A stretch of DNA of 64,000 nucleotides from Petrolisthes cinctipes (Eukaryota; Arthropoda; Malacostraca; Decapoda; Porcellanidae): contig JAWQEG010000474.1 in the NCBI GenBank assembly GCA_033782935.1, positions 2,170,001 through 2,234,000 of the forward strand. Reading direction: 5' to 3'. Below, piece by piece: positions 40,611-53,853 of the stretch. A model generated the notes under the pieces. It was not told where the DNA came from and ran no database searches. It saw nothing but the letters and a program-made list of their open reading frames with translations. Every line of letters starts with the position of its first letter. Positions within the stretch are counted from its first letter, which is position 1. The position numbers and the translations under genes are program-made.

Positions 40611-41159
40611 ATATACCTCCTTAATATAGACAATTAATGGAGGTGAGTGGGAACTACTGATGATATTTCACCTTTCCCCATCATCAGGAAAATAATGTTC
40701 GTGATTGGAGATTATTTACAGATGGCACACTAGTTTCGTCCGTGACTGTACACCCGAGCTCTTAAATTCGTGACCACGTAATTAGATGTTTATGCCATTT
40801 GAGCTGGTAACATTTATTTGGGGAGGAATCAGAGTAGGTGGAACATAGTATAGAGGGACATGATACAATCTTTCACCTACAATGACACCTTTCCCACACA
40901 CTGTTATCAGCTCAGATTACATAAACATTTGGGGACGTGGTCGCGAATTTACGAGCTCGACTGTACACTAGACTCGAGGTGGTGATGCCAGGCCCTAGAG
41001 ATAAAAATTGACGCCTGTGGAAAGTGTACAGTGACGTGTGTGTGTTTTGATAAAGAGAGGAGGACTGAAGTAAGGACCCTGCAGTGTGTGTGTGTGTGTT
41101 TTGATAAAGAGAGGAGGACTTAATTAAGGATCCTGCAGTGTGTGTGTGTGATTGTGTAT

Positions 41160-41302
41160 GGAAATTGGAGGCTTCTGCTGATTCCTCCTGACTATGCCAA
41201 GAAACACGCTGCTTCCATATAGGTGGTGTTTGTTTCGTGGATGTATGTATTATTTTGAAGGATTCGTTTACCTCCAATTTTCAGACTACATCACAGGGTC
41301 CC
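41160..41302. repeat. Foldback element (GATTCCTCC family) at copy B start
   Basis: Complete version of the element cut off at position 1. Arms are TTGGAGGCTTCTGCTGATTC and GGATTCGTTTACCTCCAATT, with outer end ATCACAGGGTCC. Confidence 0.7.
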
Positions 41303-41326
41303 TTAAATGGAGTGAAGTACCCCTCC

Positions 41327-41328
<2 letters not shown>

Positions 41329-41360
<32 letters not shown>

Positions 41361-41371
41361 ACCCCTCCCTT

Positions 41372-41429
<58 letters not shown>

Positions 41430-41566
41430 CCCTTCTCTACACACACTCACACACATACACACACACTTCCCTTTTCTACACACACACATACAAACACATA
41501 CACACACACGTACGCGTACCCCTCCCTTCTCTCTCTACACATATACACACACACACACACACATAT
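41329..41566. repeat. (CA)n microsatellite cluster, copy B
   Basis: Counterpart of 115-434 with fewer blocks. Confidence 0.95.
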
Positions 41567-41814
41567 ATAACCCGAGGCAGGGTCATATATATAGCTCTCT
41601 CCTCACCTGCCATGACCCAACCCCATCTCACGTCACCTGAAGTGCTTTCCCTGCCCCGCCCCCCCCCTACCCCTGACCCAACTCACACAACCCCTAACAC
41701 CCACCTGACGAGGCCTCCTTAATGTTTCCCATGACCCTTCTATCCCCCACAAACACAAACCCATAATTAACCCCCACTTCACCTATCTTTATTTGTACTA
41801 TGACCCCCACATCC

Positions 41815-42870
41815 TTCATTCCAGACCCCCACCCTTCATTTCAGACCCTGCATCTTCATTCCAGACCCCCACCCTTCATTCCAGACCCCCACCCTTCATT
41901 CCAGACCCCCACCCTTCATTCCAGACCCCCACCCTTCATTCCAGATCCCCACCCTTCATTCCAGACCCCCACCCTTCATTCCAGACCCTCCATCTCTATT
42001 CCAGACCCTCCATCTCCATTCCAGACCCCCACTCTTCATTCCAGACCCTCCATCTCCATTCCAGACATCAACCCTCCATTCCAGAACTCTATCTCCATTC
42101 CAGAGCCTCATCCTCATTCCAGACCCTCCATCTACATTCCAGACCTCAACCCTCCATCCTCCATTCCAGACCCCCACTCTCCATTCCAGACCTCAATCCT
42201 CCATTCCAGACACTCCATCTCAATTCCAGACCCTCCATCTCCATTCCAGACCCTCCATCTCTATTCCAGACCCTCCATCTCCATTCCAGACCTCAACCCT
42301 TCAATCCAGACCCCCATCCTCCATTCCAGACCCTCATCCTCCATTCCAGACACTCCATCTCCATTCCAGACCCACACTCTCCATTCCAGACCCACACTCT
42401 CCATTCCAGACCCCCACCCTCCATTCCAAACCCCCACCCTCCAATCTAGACCCACACCCTCCATTCCAGACCCACACTCTCCATTCCAGACCCACACCCT
42501 CCATTCCAGATCCTCCATCTCCATTCCAGACCCCCATCCTCCATTCCAGACCTCAATCCTCCATTCCAGACACTCCATCTCCATTCCAGACCCACACTCT
42601 CCATTCCAGACCCACACTCTCCATTCCAGACCCTCCATCTTAATTCCAGACCCTCCATCTCCATTCCAGACCACCATCCTCCAATCCAGACCCTCCATCT
42701 CCATTCCAGACCCCCACCCTCCAATCCAGACCCACACCCTCCATTCCAGACCTCAACTCTCCATTCCAGACCACCCCACCCTCCTTTCCAGACCCCCCAC
42801 CCTTCATTCCAGACCCACACCCAACATTCCAGACCCTCCATCTCAATTCCAGACCCCAATTCTCCAATCC
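41815..42870. repeat. CATTCCAGACC minisatellite, copy B
   Basis: Counterpart of 672-1480, about 250 bases longer, with internal block rearrangements. Confidence 0.95.
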
Positions 42871-42984
42871 AGATCTCCACCCCTCACCCTAGACTTCCAC
42901 TTCTCATTTCCCACACACATCCTTCCCTCCCACACGCAATTCCTCCCTCACCTCACATCACCGTTAGTGCTTCTCTACTGTGGC

Positions 42985-43445
42985 CTTGATTCCCCACACC
43001 TGAACCCCACACCTGTCCCCCACACCTCTGTCCCCCACAACTGATCACTACACCTCATCCCCACGTCTGATCTCCACATCTTACGGGCACACCTTTGTTC
43101 TCCACAACTGTACCTCATACCAGACCCACACCTCTACCCCACGCCTGAACCCCCACGCCTGAACCTCACGCATGACCCCCCACATCTGACCCCCCCCCCA
43201 TCACCTCACACCCACACCTCTCTCATCCACACCTAACCCCCACCTCTTACACCCACACCTAACCCCCACATCTTACACCTACACCTCTGTCATCCACACC
43301 TAACCCCCACATCTTACACCCACACCTCTCACAACCACACCTCTGTCATCCACACCTAACCCCCACATCTTACACCCACACCTCTTACACCCACACCTCT
43401 GTCATCCATACCTAACTACCACATCTCACACCCACACCTCTGTCC
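42985..43445. repeat. CACACCTCTG-type minisatellite, copy B
   Basis: Counterpart of 1580-2370, roughly 330 bases shorter. Confidence 0.93.
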
Positions 43446-43733
43446 ACCAAATAATCGACAGCTACACACCAACCCAAATAAGATATAATACACTTATTCC
43501 TTTTGCATTCAATAATTTTGTTTAGAAACTTTACTTAGTTATATGTTTTTTTATTTTACCATGTTATGCTGTACAGAAGAAAAAAAAATCTGCTGTTCGT
43601 TGCTACACATGAAACATTACCAATCCCTAATAAGATGTCACGTGCAAACGTCATGAGTGAAGTCAGTTTGAAATCCCTGAAGTGGAAAGGAACTAATGTG
43701 AGCACCTTTACGTATGCACAGAAATATACACAC

Positions 43734-43890
43734 TAGGTTAGGTTATGTTATGTTAGGTTAGGACTGACATATAAACAAGGTTAGGTTAGGTTAGGTTAGG
43801 TTAGGTTAGGTTAGGTTAGGTTAGGTTAGGTTAGGACTGACATATAAACAAGGTCAGGTTAGGTTAGGTTAGGTTAGGACTGACATATAA
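43734..43890. repeat. Interstitial (TTAGG)n runs, copy B
   Basis: Same three-run layout as 2663-2795; the middle run is about three units longer. Confidence 0.85.
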
Positions 43891-44212
43891 ACAGACATGA
43901 CCATTATCTATATAGGCAATTATATAATTTCATATATATCAATTAAGTTAAGATAGTAACTTAGTCATAATTATTTGTATGGACTCTCCCGACAACTAAT
44001 CATATTCATGACTGTTTCATATTAATACTATAATTTTGTCATTCATGTTTTTTGCCTCATTGACCACCTTACTCAATGACCCAGCAACACAACACACCCT
44101 CGCCAGCCAGCCAGACAGCCAGCCAGACAAACCATTACATTCCCGTCCGCGCCTTTAATATCTTTCCCGCCTCGTGATCGTCATTTGTGCAACAGCCGGC
44201 CGACCGACCCCA

Positions 44213-44269
44213 TGACGTCACGACTCTACCACCTATATATACCTCGCCCCCACCGAAATGTTTCAGTAC
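44213..44269 (+). promoter_or_regulatory. Core promoter of cuticle gene B
   Basis: CRE TGACGTCA at 44213-44220, TATA box from 44234, initiator TCAGT at 44263-44267. Spacing is identical to copy A. Confidence 0.75.
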
Positions 44270-44310
44270 AAGAGGAATTCCCACACGAAGAACAACAAAT
44301 AAGAACAGCC

Positions 44311-44386
44311 ATGAACTCCAAGGTGGGTTGAGGAGATGTGATTAGTAGGTACCTGCTGTATTAATTACGAAAAGGTCAAATTTAGA

Positions 44387-44438
<52 letters not shown>

Positions 44439-47400
44439 ATTTACTGTCTAATGTCAAAGCATGATGACGAGGTTGACCAAAAAGCATATGAAATATAATT
44501 ATAATAAAATTTAAAAAAAAAATACAAATATCTTATGTAATACTCTTAAGGAAGGTCAGGGGTTAAAGGAGGTATCTATTTTTATTTATTATTTTTTTCA
44601 GTACTCCTTCATTCTATTTCCCTCATTTCCACTCAACTGTTCCAGGAATCCATTAAACTCATTTCATCTCTCCGATCCCTTGTATACAATTATTAATCTT
44701 ATTCATTACACTCTAAACTCATTTCACCTTTCCACTTCTCATCCCCCAATACCTTGTTTATAATAATTAATCTTATTCATAACACTCTAAACTCATTTCA
44801 CCTTTCCACTTCTCTGTTTCATTTCTCCAATCACTTGTATACAATTATTAATCTTATTCATTACACTCTAAACTCATTTCTCCAATGTCTTGTTTACAAT
44901 AATTAATCAGATTCACTGCACTACTGTCATCCCATCTTATCTTTCCCGTTTACTGACTGACTGCTGTGAGGCTGTTCCATTCTACCTAAACCAACCAACA
45001 CACTCACTACCTCTCTCACTCTAATTCAATCAACCAACTCACTCACTACCTCTCTCACTCTAATTCAATCAACCAACTCACTCACTACCTCTCTCACTCT
45101 AATTCAATCAATCACACTCACTCCCTCTTTCTCTACCTCAACTAACACACTCACTCCCTTTCAACTAACCAACATACTCACTCACTCCCTCCCTCCCTCT
45201 CAACCAACACAACCCCCACACACACTCACTCCCTCCCTCTCAACCAACCAACCACCAAACCAATACACTCACTCCTTCACTCTCAACAAACCAACACACA
45301 CACTCACTCACTCCCTCTCTCCCAACCAACCACCAAACCAACACACACACTCACTCACTCTCTCCCAACCAACACAACCACCAAACCAACCTAACTCACT
45401 CACACACTCCCTCACTCTCTCTCTCTGAACCAACCAACACACACACTCACTCACTCCCTCTCTCTCTCTGAACCAACCAACACACACACACACTCCCTCC
45501 TTCCCCCTCTCGTAGCTCACATATACTTTCCGTCTAGGTGTGCGTAATGGGTGTTGTGGTGTTGTTGATGGTGTGTGTAGCTGTGGTTACCTCTGACCGC
45601 CTCCCTGCATACTACTACCAGTCTCAGGTATTATTTATTTTGGTTTTTAATCCATTTTGTACTCTGTATTTTTTTTTCTTCTGTTTACCTGTTTTTACTT
45701 AAATTTTTTTTTTTTTTTTAATCTATATTTTTTTCTGTTTACCTTTTTTTACTCTAATTTATTCTTTTTTTTTATTCTATATTTTTTTTGTTTAATTATT
45801 TTACTTAAATTTATTCTCTTTTTTTTTTACTCTATATTTTTTTCTGTTTACCTATTTTTACTCTAATTTAGTCTCTTTTTTTTTTTACTCTATATTTTTT
45901 TTCTGTTTACCTTTTTCTATTCTATATCTTTACTTTATTCTCTTTTTTACTTAAATTTATTCTCTTTTTGTACCCGAATTGTTTCTCTGTTTATCTATTT
46001 TACTTAAATTTATTTTCTTTTTTTCCCTCTAATTTATTCTATTTTAAACTTTTTACTGTATTTTTGCTCAATCTTTACTTTATTCGCTTTTTACTCTAAT
46101 TTATTCTCTTTTTACATTTGTTACTCTATTTTTACTATATTTTTACTCTAATTTATCCTGTTTTTACTCTATTTTATTCTCTTTTTACTCTAATTTATTC
46201 TCTTTTTACATTTGTTACTCTATTTTTACTCTAATTTATACTCTGTTTACTCTATTTTATTCTCTGTTTACTCTAATTTACTCTAATTTATTCTGTGTTT
46301 TTCTTTAATTTATTCTCTTTTTACCAGTTTTACTTTATTTTTACTATATTCTATTCTCTTTTTACTCTAATTCATTTAGTTATTACCCTAATTTATTCTC
46401 TTCTACCTTTTTTACTCTATCTTTACTCTACTTTTACTCTACTTAATATGTTTTTGCTCTATTTTCTGTCTTTACTATATTTTATTATTTTTTTACTCAT
46501 TTATTCACTCAATTTTTAATCTGTTTTGTCTCTATCCTATTCATTTTTTTACTCTATTTTACTCTAATTTACTGTTTTTGTTCTTTTTTTACTTTATTTT
46601 TACTCTACTTTCCTCTGCTTTTCTTTATTTCTGCTCTAGCTTACTCTACTGTACATATTTTTTTTTTGCCATGTTTTTATTCTATTTTTACTCATTTATT
46701 ACTCTATTTTAACTCTAATTTTTCTCTATTGTATTCTCTTATTACTCTATTTCTACTCTATCTTACTTTTTTTTTTTTTTTTTTTTTTTGCTCTATTTTT
46801 TATTCATTTATTACTCCATCCTGACTCCAATTATCATGGTTCTTGTATGTCCTTCAATACGCTTAGTTGGAAGACGCCTCAGATACTTATGGGACCCTGT
46901 GATGTAGTCAGAAAATTGGAGGTAAATGAGTCCTTCAAATATTGCCACAAAGCACCACCTATAGGGAAGGAGCGTGTTTCGTGGCATAGTCAGAAGGAAT
47001 CAGCAGAAGCCTCCATTTCTCATTTACGATCACAGGGTCCTTAATTAAAGTAAATACGATTCGCATATTTTCTGGATTTTATGATGATTTCTTTACTGTC
47101 CTCTCCATGATGGTAGGGGATATGGAAACAAACACAGGACCTTCTATATATATAAAAACAAAAGTCGTTCGAAGCATAGTTCTTAATTGAGGACCTGCAT
47201 GTTTAGTGTTGTGACATAACGTAACGAATTTGTAAAAAAAAAAAAAAAAAAAAAAATAAGCGTGCTATCACTTAGTTACATAATGTCTTTTATATACCAA
47301 CAATATCTTTCATCAATCAATATACAGGAGTCGTCTGAGGAGTCGTACGAATCCAGAGAAGCCCAGTACAACTTCCAGTGGGCCGTAAGAGACGACTACT

Positions 47401-47636
47401 CCAGGAACGACTTCGGCCACCAGGAGGGTCGTGACGATGACAACACCCAGGGGTCATACTACGTACAGCTTCCCGATGGTCGCCGCCAGACAGTCACCTA
47501 CTACGTGGACGGTGACGATGGTTACATTGCTGACGTCAAGTACTCTGGTGAGGCTCGCTACCCTGATTCCTTCGAGTCTTTCGAATCCTACGAATCTCCC
47601 CGACGCTACGCACCCCCCAGGCCCGTGTACGGTTAG
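44311..47636 (+). CDS. Pro-resilin-like RR-2 cuticle protein gene, copy B
   Basis: Exons 44311-44322, 45538-45627 and 47328-47636, all phase 0, giving the same 136-residue protein as copy A: split signal peptide, Glu/Ser-rich start, RR-2 chitin-binding domain, short Pro/Tyr tail. Exon 3 differs from copy A by three synonymous changes only (in the QTVTYY, ADVKY and RRYAPP codons). Intron 1 is shorter than in A because of deletions in the TTTCACCTTTCC and ACTCACTC repeats. The promoter is intact, so both copies look expressible. Confidence 0.9.
46891..47040. repeat. Foldback element, copy B intron 2
   Basis: Counterpart of 5874-6023, nearly identical. Confidence 0.7.
47328..47636 (+). CDS. RR-2 domain exon of cuticle gene B
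   Basis: Same 102 residues as 6309-6617; acceptor and stop are conserved. Confidence 0.92.
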   Translation, partial: ESSEESYESREAQYNFQWAVRDDYSRNDFGHQEGRDDDNTQGSYYVQLPDGRRQTVTYYVDGDDGYIADVKYSGEARYPDSFESFESYESPRRYAPPRPVYG

Positions 47637-47673
47637 GTCTGTATGTATACGGGTCGTGGTGTAATGTCCCAGA

Positions 47674-48640
47674 AACCACCACACACACACAAATACCAAA
47701 ACTCTGCCCGACACACAATTACCAAAACTCTGCCCGACACACAATTACCAAAACTCTGCCCGACACACAATTACTAAAACTCTGCCCGACACACAATTAC
47801 CAAAACTCTGCCCGACACATAATTACCAAAACTCTGCCCGACACACAATTACCAAAACTCACACACAATTACCAAGATTTCTAGCACTGGTAGAATTCCA
47901 ACTTTGTGACAAATACACTCGAGTTATGGGTAGATTCTCTTGTCGGTAAATTGGAAAGCTACTGATTCCTCCTAACTAATGCCAGTAAACAGACGCCCTC
48001 AGTGGTACTAATAGGGGATCTGTTTCGTGGCATTGTTTGGAGGAATCGGAGACCTTCAAAATAACCAACAGAAGAACTTCCTCTTATAGGGTCCTCAGCA
48101 GCTGAACGAAGTGTTAATTGAGAGTCAAGCACTTCCTTCCAACAGTGGCTTGTTGTGATCGGATTTACTAATTTATAAAAGTCTATTGTACAACATTCAA
48201 GTGGAGACAACTCTAACAAGGATGGCAGCATCTCCAAAATAATATGCTTCAGTGTGTCTCCAAAAATAATATGCTTGAGTGTGTTTCCAAAATTGATATG
48301 ATTGAGTGTCTCCAAAATGATATACATGAGTGTGTTTCCAAAAATAATATGCTGGAGTGTGTTTCCAAAATAATATACTTGAGTGTGTCCCCAAAATAAT
48401 ATGCTTTGAGTGTGTCCCAAAAATAATATGCTTGAGTGTGTTTCCAAATTTATATGTTTGAGTGTTTCCAAAAGTATATACTTGAGTGTGTTTCCAAAAT
48501 TATATGCTTGAGTGTGTCCCAAAATTATATGCTTGAGTGTGTTTCCAAAAATAATATGCTTGAGTGTGTTTCAAAAAAAAAAAAATATATATATATATAT
48601 ATATGCTTGAGTGTGTCTCCCCAAATGATATACTTGTACG
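47674..48640. repeat. 3' repeats after cuticle gene B
   Basis: The 27-bp AATTACCAAAACTCTGCCCG array, a foldback element (about 47951-48094) and the GAGTGTGTTTCCAAAA array (about 48220-48640), as in copy A. Confidence 0.85.
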
Positions 48641-49914
48641 TTTTCATCATTGTCTGTACACAACAACTGATTATTATACACTGTAAAAATTTTGTCGATG
48701 TGCCATGTGTTCAAAAATTTTATATCTAGTATATATATATTTTTATATGTGACATTATTTATTTATTTACTAGATTCCCATGCATGCTTAATTAATAAAA
48801 TGTATTTATATTGGCGTGTTTATTAATTTATCTGGAATTTTACTGTAATTTTATGAGACTCGAACTTGAAACTAACACTAACCCGTTCGTGTTTATATAT
48901 ATTAAAAAAAAAAAAAAACACACATTTATTAAATAATTCTTCTCCTTAGATTTATATGTTTTAAGTCCTATATTTACCTTTAGTACAAGCCCCAACCAAT
49001 TAACATACACTCTGGGGAACGTTGCCGCTGAAGAAATGCTATGTAAGAAAACAAAAGACAACAACAATGAAATAATATAAAATAATAATAAACATAGGAC
49101 TACTTAGATTTTTATAAGGTTTGTTTAAGACATCCTTAGAAATATAGTTTTCTATAATATTTTATTCAGTTTTCAGTTATTATTTTCAGGACTAACTAAT
49201 AATATACTATCTTAATATCACACACTATTTACCTCACTTCTCACACTACATTCATCACCTCTCACACTACATTGTTCATCTCACACTATTTCCCTCATCT
49301 CTCACGCTACATTCTTCACCTTTCACACTACATTCCTCACCTCTCACACTACATTCCTCACTTCTCATACTACATTCCTAAACTCACACTACCTCCCTCG
49401 TCTCACACTACATTCCTCACTTTTCACACTACACTATTCCTCACCTCTCCCACTTTCGCCTCAGTACATATGTGTGTGTGTGTGTGTGTTAAGGGGAAAG
49501 CACATCTGTGTGTGTGTGATAAGGGTTGAGCATGTGTGCAGTCGTGGATTGTTGACGTGTGAGTCACGTGTCTGGCTTGAGCTCTGTAAACAGTGACTGA
49601 GGTGTTGTTGCAGGCAGTTGCTGTGGCAGGGTTGGTAAGTACAGTATATGCTGTATACACGTCCAAACCTATCGATTGAAAAATGGTTGGACATTCAAAT
49701 TTAAAGGTTGAATGTCATGAGTGCGGTATAACCTCTGGGAAACCGTCATTAAAGTGTTCCGAGTGTGGTAAAGGCTCTCACTTAACTTGCTCTGAGCTTC
49801 CAATGTATCACATATTGTGTCTCGAACTTACGAGGTTTAAGTATATGTGTAAATCGTGTGTTGTGTCTAAAGCAGGGGACCAATATGCAGAACTACGCGA
49901 TGTAATCCTTGTAG

Positions 49915-50915
49915 TGGTGGTGAAATCACACTGGCGTGATGATCATAAACGGTGAATAAAACCCACTCTTGTTGACGGAAATAATATATTAATCCAAACA
50001 GTTTCGGTGGACACTGCCACCATCTTCAGTGGTCTAGCGAGAAGTAAGGAATGACATAGATAGTACATAGGTATGAACTTATATACAGTTTGTGGAGGGG
50101 GGAGGGAAGGAGGTGTCAGTGGGATGGGGTAGAAGGAGGTGTCGGTGAGGGCAGGTCACGTGTTAATCCCCTTGGGCGTCACCTAGGTGTGGGTGAAGTG
50201 AGGTGTGTGTGGTGAGGGAAGGGACATTTCTACCAAGGATCTCATCATTGGGTCTAATTTATACATACCATAACTAAGGTTGAAATTGCGGTATTTTTCA
50301 ATGCACATTGATTCGATTATCTTACGTTTTCTAAAGTCGTTGCTTTTATACATCAGATGGCTACCTTGCCAATCAATTCTATGATTGGCATTACAAACAT
50401 GGTTAAAAATAGCATTGTTTAAATTACACGTCTTAGTGGCATATTTATGTTCCTTAATTCTAGTTTCTAGGTTTCGGCCAGTCTCTCCTATGTAAACTAG
50501 TTCACAATCTTTGCATGGAATTTTATATATCCCTGCTTCTGTCAAAGTTCTAAATTTGTTTTTTACTAACTTTGATTTAATAGTTGAGGTGTATTTAAAG
50601 GCTATATTTACATCACTTGTGTGACAAATAGACCTCACCATACTCAAATCAGAGATGTAAGGCAATGTGAGAAAACGTTTCATTTGTGTGGTGGGGTTTT
50701 TTGGAGCATAGTGAGATTGCCTTGCTTTAAGGTAGGCTTTTTTTTATGAACCAAGGGGGTATTTTAAATTTTGAAAGATTTTCCAAATCAGCTGATTTTC
50801 TTCATGTATATGCTCTGGACTTCTCGCTAGACCACTGAAGATGGTGGCAGTGTCCACCGAAACTGTTTGGATTAATATATTATTTCCGTCAACAAGAGTG
50901 GGTTTTATTCACCGT
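49915..50915 (-). mobile_element. Penelope-like element fragment, copy B
   Basis: Counterpart of 8896-9896 with the same TAATCCTTGTAG flanks and inverted ends; it confirms insertion before the duplication. Confidence 0.85.
50183..50683 (-). pseudogene. GIY-YIG domain of Penelope-like element, copy B
   Basis: 166-residue frame with GIYKIPCKDC and VYIGETGR. Truncated pol C-terminus as in copy A. Confidence 0.85.
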
Positions 50916-52442
50916 TAATCCTTGTAGCTATAACATCTAATAATGAGACCGCTGTACCGTCGAGTGGCCCAGCTGTTGCAGCTTCAAGTAATACGATGGG
51001 CGTACAGTTGGCTCCCCTTCCGCGTTTACCATTTTGCGTTGCCAATGTTGAGCCATCCAGAAATTTGAATCCCGAACCCAGGTTTATCATGATGCGAATC
51101 CCTCACTAGCTCGTGAGACGGAAAGAGGTGCTGGGTTTGAAATGGAAAGCTTCAACAGTGATCAAGTGTTATTATTGGAGAGGGAGAGAAGTATTACAGT
51201 AAGCACCTGAGATTATAAGTCAACAAACCCGACTGTCATCTTAATCATTTTTCTTCTGATATTTAAATCCAAGAGAATGCTACATTCCAAGAGATTTGCT
51301 TTATTATAGAAAATTATGACAAACTTTAAGTAGCAATAACATTCACACGTGAGCAATTACTGATGATTAATAAATGCTTTCTTTTTGAGTCTTATAATGA
51401 TTCTTACTCAGCCGAGTACTAAGAAAAGGAAAGGGAATAATCATTACGAAAACATTCATAATCGTTAAAGGTCGTGTCCATACACCACCCACTTCATGAA
51501 TATAATTTCGTTGTCGCTATGTTTTGTCGTGATAGACAATTGTAGTATTGAAAGTGAGACTAACTTGAGAACAATAAACGTAGCTTTTATAGATCTTATA
51601 ATGAATTAATACCGGTATATATCTTGTCAATATTGAAGTGTAACGTTCACACAAGGCAATACCAACTGAACACACAGTCATCCGGCTTTCTTTCCTCGCA
51701 TAGTCCGCATGTGTTAGGTGTCTTCTATTTAGGGCAGATAAGGTACTGACGTGCACTTCTAAATATGATATGAATGTGCTCAACGGTTGAGATTTTTGAA
51801 GCAAATGAAGAGGAAGAAAGATCATAATGGTTCTGGAAGATATTATAAGTAAGGCTAATTTCGTTACTCGGCAGCAGTCAAGATATTTTCTGATAGATCG
51901 TTTTGTGTTACTGGTTACCAGAGAATTGTGTTTTGTTGTGGAGAGTCATATCTTCCCAATAATAACTCTGTCTCATCTCCCTCCCCCTCCCAGCACTCCT
52001 TCACTCTACTCCTCCACTTTCCCACCTCACTCTGCTTCTCAACACCTTCATTATCATTCTGTGTGTAGCCGAAAATGATTAATCCAATATTATGTACTCA
52101 GGCCCTAAAAAAAAAAATATGTTATATTTTTATACATGCTCAACCAATGCAATATGGCAGGACATCTCACACTATTTCCCTCATCTTTCACGCTACATTC
52201 TTCACCTTTCACACCACATTCCTCACCTCTCACACTACATTCCTCACTTCTCATACTACATTCCTAAACTCACACTACCTCCCTCGTCTCACACTACATT
52301 CCTCACTTTTCACACTACACTATTCCTCACCTCTCCCACTTTCGCCTCAGTACATATGTGTGTGTGTGTGTGTGTAAAGGGGAAAACGCATCTGTGTGTG
52401 TGTGTGTGTGTGTGTGTGTAAAGGGGTGAGTACATCTGTGTG

Positions 52443-52491
<49 letters not shown>

Positions 52492-52575
52492 TATGGTTTA
52501 TTGGTTTGGCAGGGGGCTGAAAATATAAATTATACAATGGTGAAAGTGAGCATAGATGATAGTTACAGCAAAACT

Positions 52576-52719
<144 letters not shown>

Positions 52720-52721
52720 GT

Positions 52722-53093
52722 ACAGTCGCCAGCACTGCCGCGTTGTACAGGGACTCACATGTTTAAGAGATTTAATTAAGTGATTCAGTTCTTTAAGAAG
52801 GTGCGGGAGTAGGGGACAGGCTTGAGGGGGGTGCGGCAATAAGGGGACATTGCTTGGGGTGGGTAGAAAGCCTGTAACCTATTCCCGCACCCCCCTAACC
52901 CTACCCCAAGCCTGCCCCCCTACTCCCGCACTCCCCTAAACCCCCCCACACCCACCTACATCCCCCCGAGCCTGCCCCCCTTAATTAATTAAGCAAAAAT
53001 GTTCACTTCATGTGTTTGGAGGTAAATAATCACAGTGGTGCTACATCTCTCCATATGTGTGAGTCCCTGTACCACGTGGCAACACTGGCGAGA
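52722..53093. mobile_element. MITE family 2, copy B
   Basis: Counterpart of 11595-11966 with the same ends and length. Confidence 0.7.
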
Positions 53094-53180
53094 CATCTTT
53101 GTGACTGACCATGTGTGTGTGTGTGTGTGTGTGACTGAGAGTGTGTGTGTGTGATAAGGGTTGAGCATGTGTGTGACTGA

Positions 53181-53218
<38 letters not shown>

Positions 53219-53853
53219 TGAGGGTTTATCATGTGTGTGAGTGGGAAGGAGTGTGTGTGTGGGTGTTTAAAGATAGTCGATTTGGATTTAAATTTTACTT
53301 TCTTGTGTCTGTTTATATGGTCAATGCAACAGATGGACATGATTTGCATATATGAAATAACAAATGAGAATTTTCTTTACATCCCAGGATCATACAATGA
53401 AGTTAATGAAGGGTTAATTTAAATGATGTTTATATCAACGAGTCAAAGGTTAAGGACAATGTTTGTTCAGCCAATCACGAGCTGACAATGCAATGTTGCC
53501 ATTTTACATATGGCCGTTGATAAAATGAGATAAAATAGATTATAGTTCAGTGTATACTTAACCTTCCCTTGTGTAGGTTGAGCTGCGACTTGTCTATAAT
53601 TATGAGAAGTAAGGGAAATAGTGTGTGTGAGAGGTGAGGGAAGATGTGTTTGTGTGTGTGTGAGAGGTGAGGGAAGATGTGTGTGTGTGAGAGAGAGAGG
53701 TGAGGCAAGATGTGTGTGTGTTTGTGTGTGTGAAAAGTGAACAAAGCCCTACCTATTCACCAGTCCTTCCCTTATCATCCAATCTCCCACACTACCCATT
53801 CACCCACTAACATCAACACCACAATATTCTTTCAACCAGACCAGTAGAGGAAA

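Larger units (their letters stand above)
37146..41159. other. Intergenic/upstream stretch with tandem repeats
   Basis: Short direct repeats around 37400-37720 (ATGATGTAAACACGTCTTTC and GATACCCATGAGGAGTTT twice each), a CTCTCCACCCACCACC / ACTAACCCACAC array (38210-38680), GT and GA runs (38778-39200), a short MITE 2 and a foldback element. Missing 5' exons of the cuticle gene may be here but were not found. Confidence 0.6.
49683..51108 (+). pseudogene. PHD-finger-like ORF split by a Penelope-like insertion, copy B
   Basis: Same structure as 8664-10089: ATG at 49683, Cys/His ligands CHEC, CSEC, HLTC, CKSC, then the 12-bp target repeat and the insertion, then the resumed frame after the second target copy. 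Confidence 0.65.
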
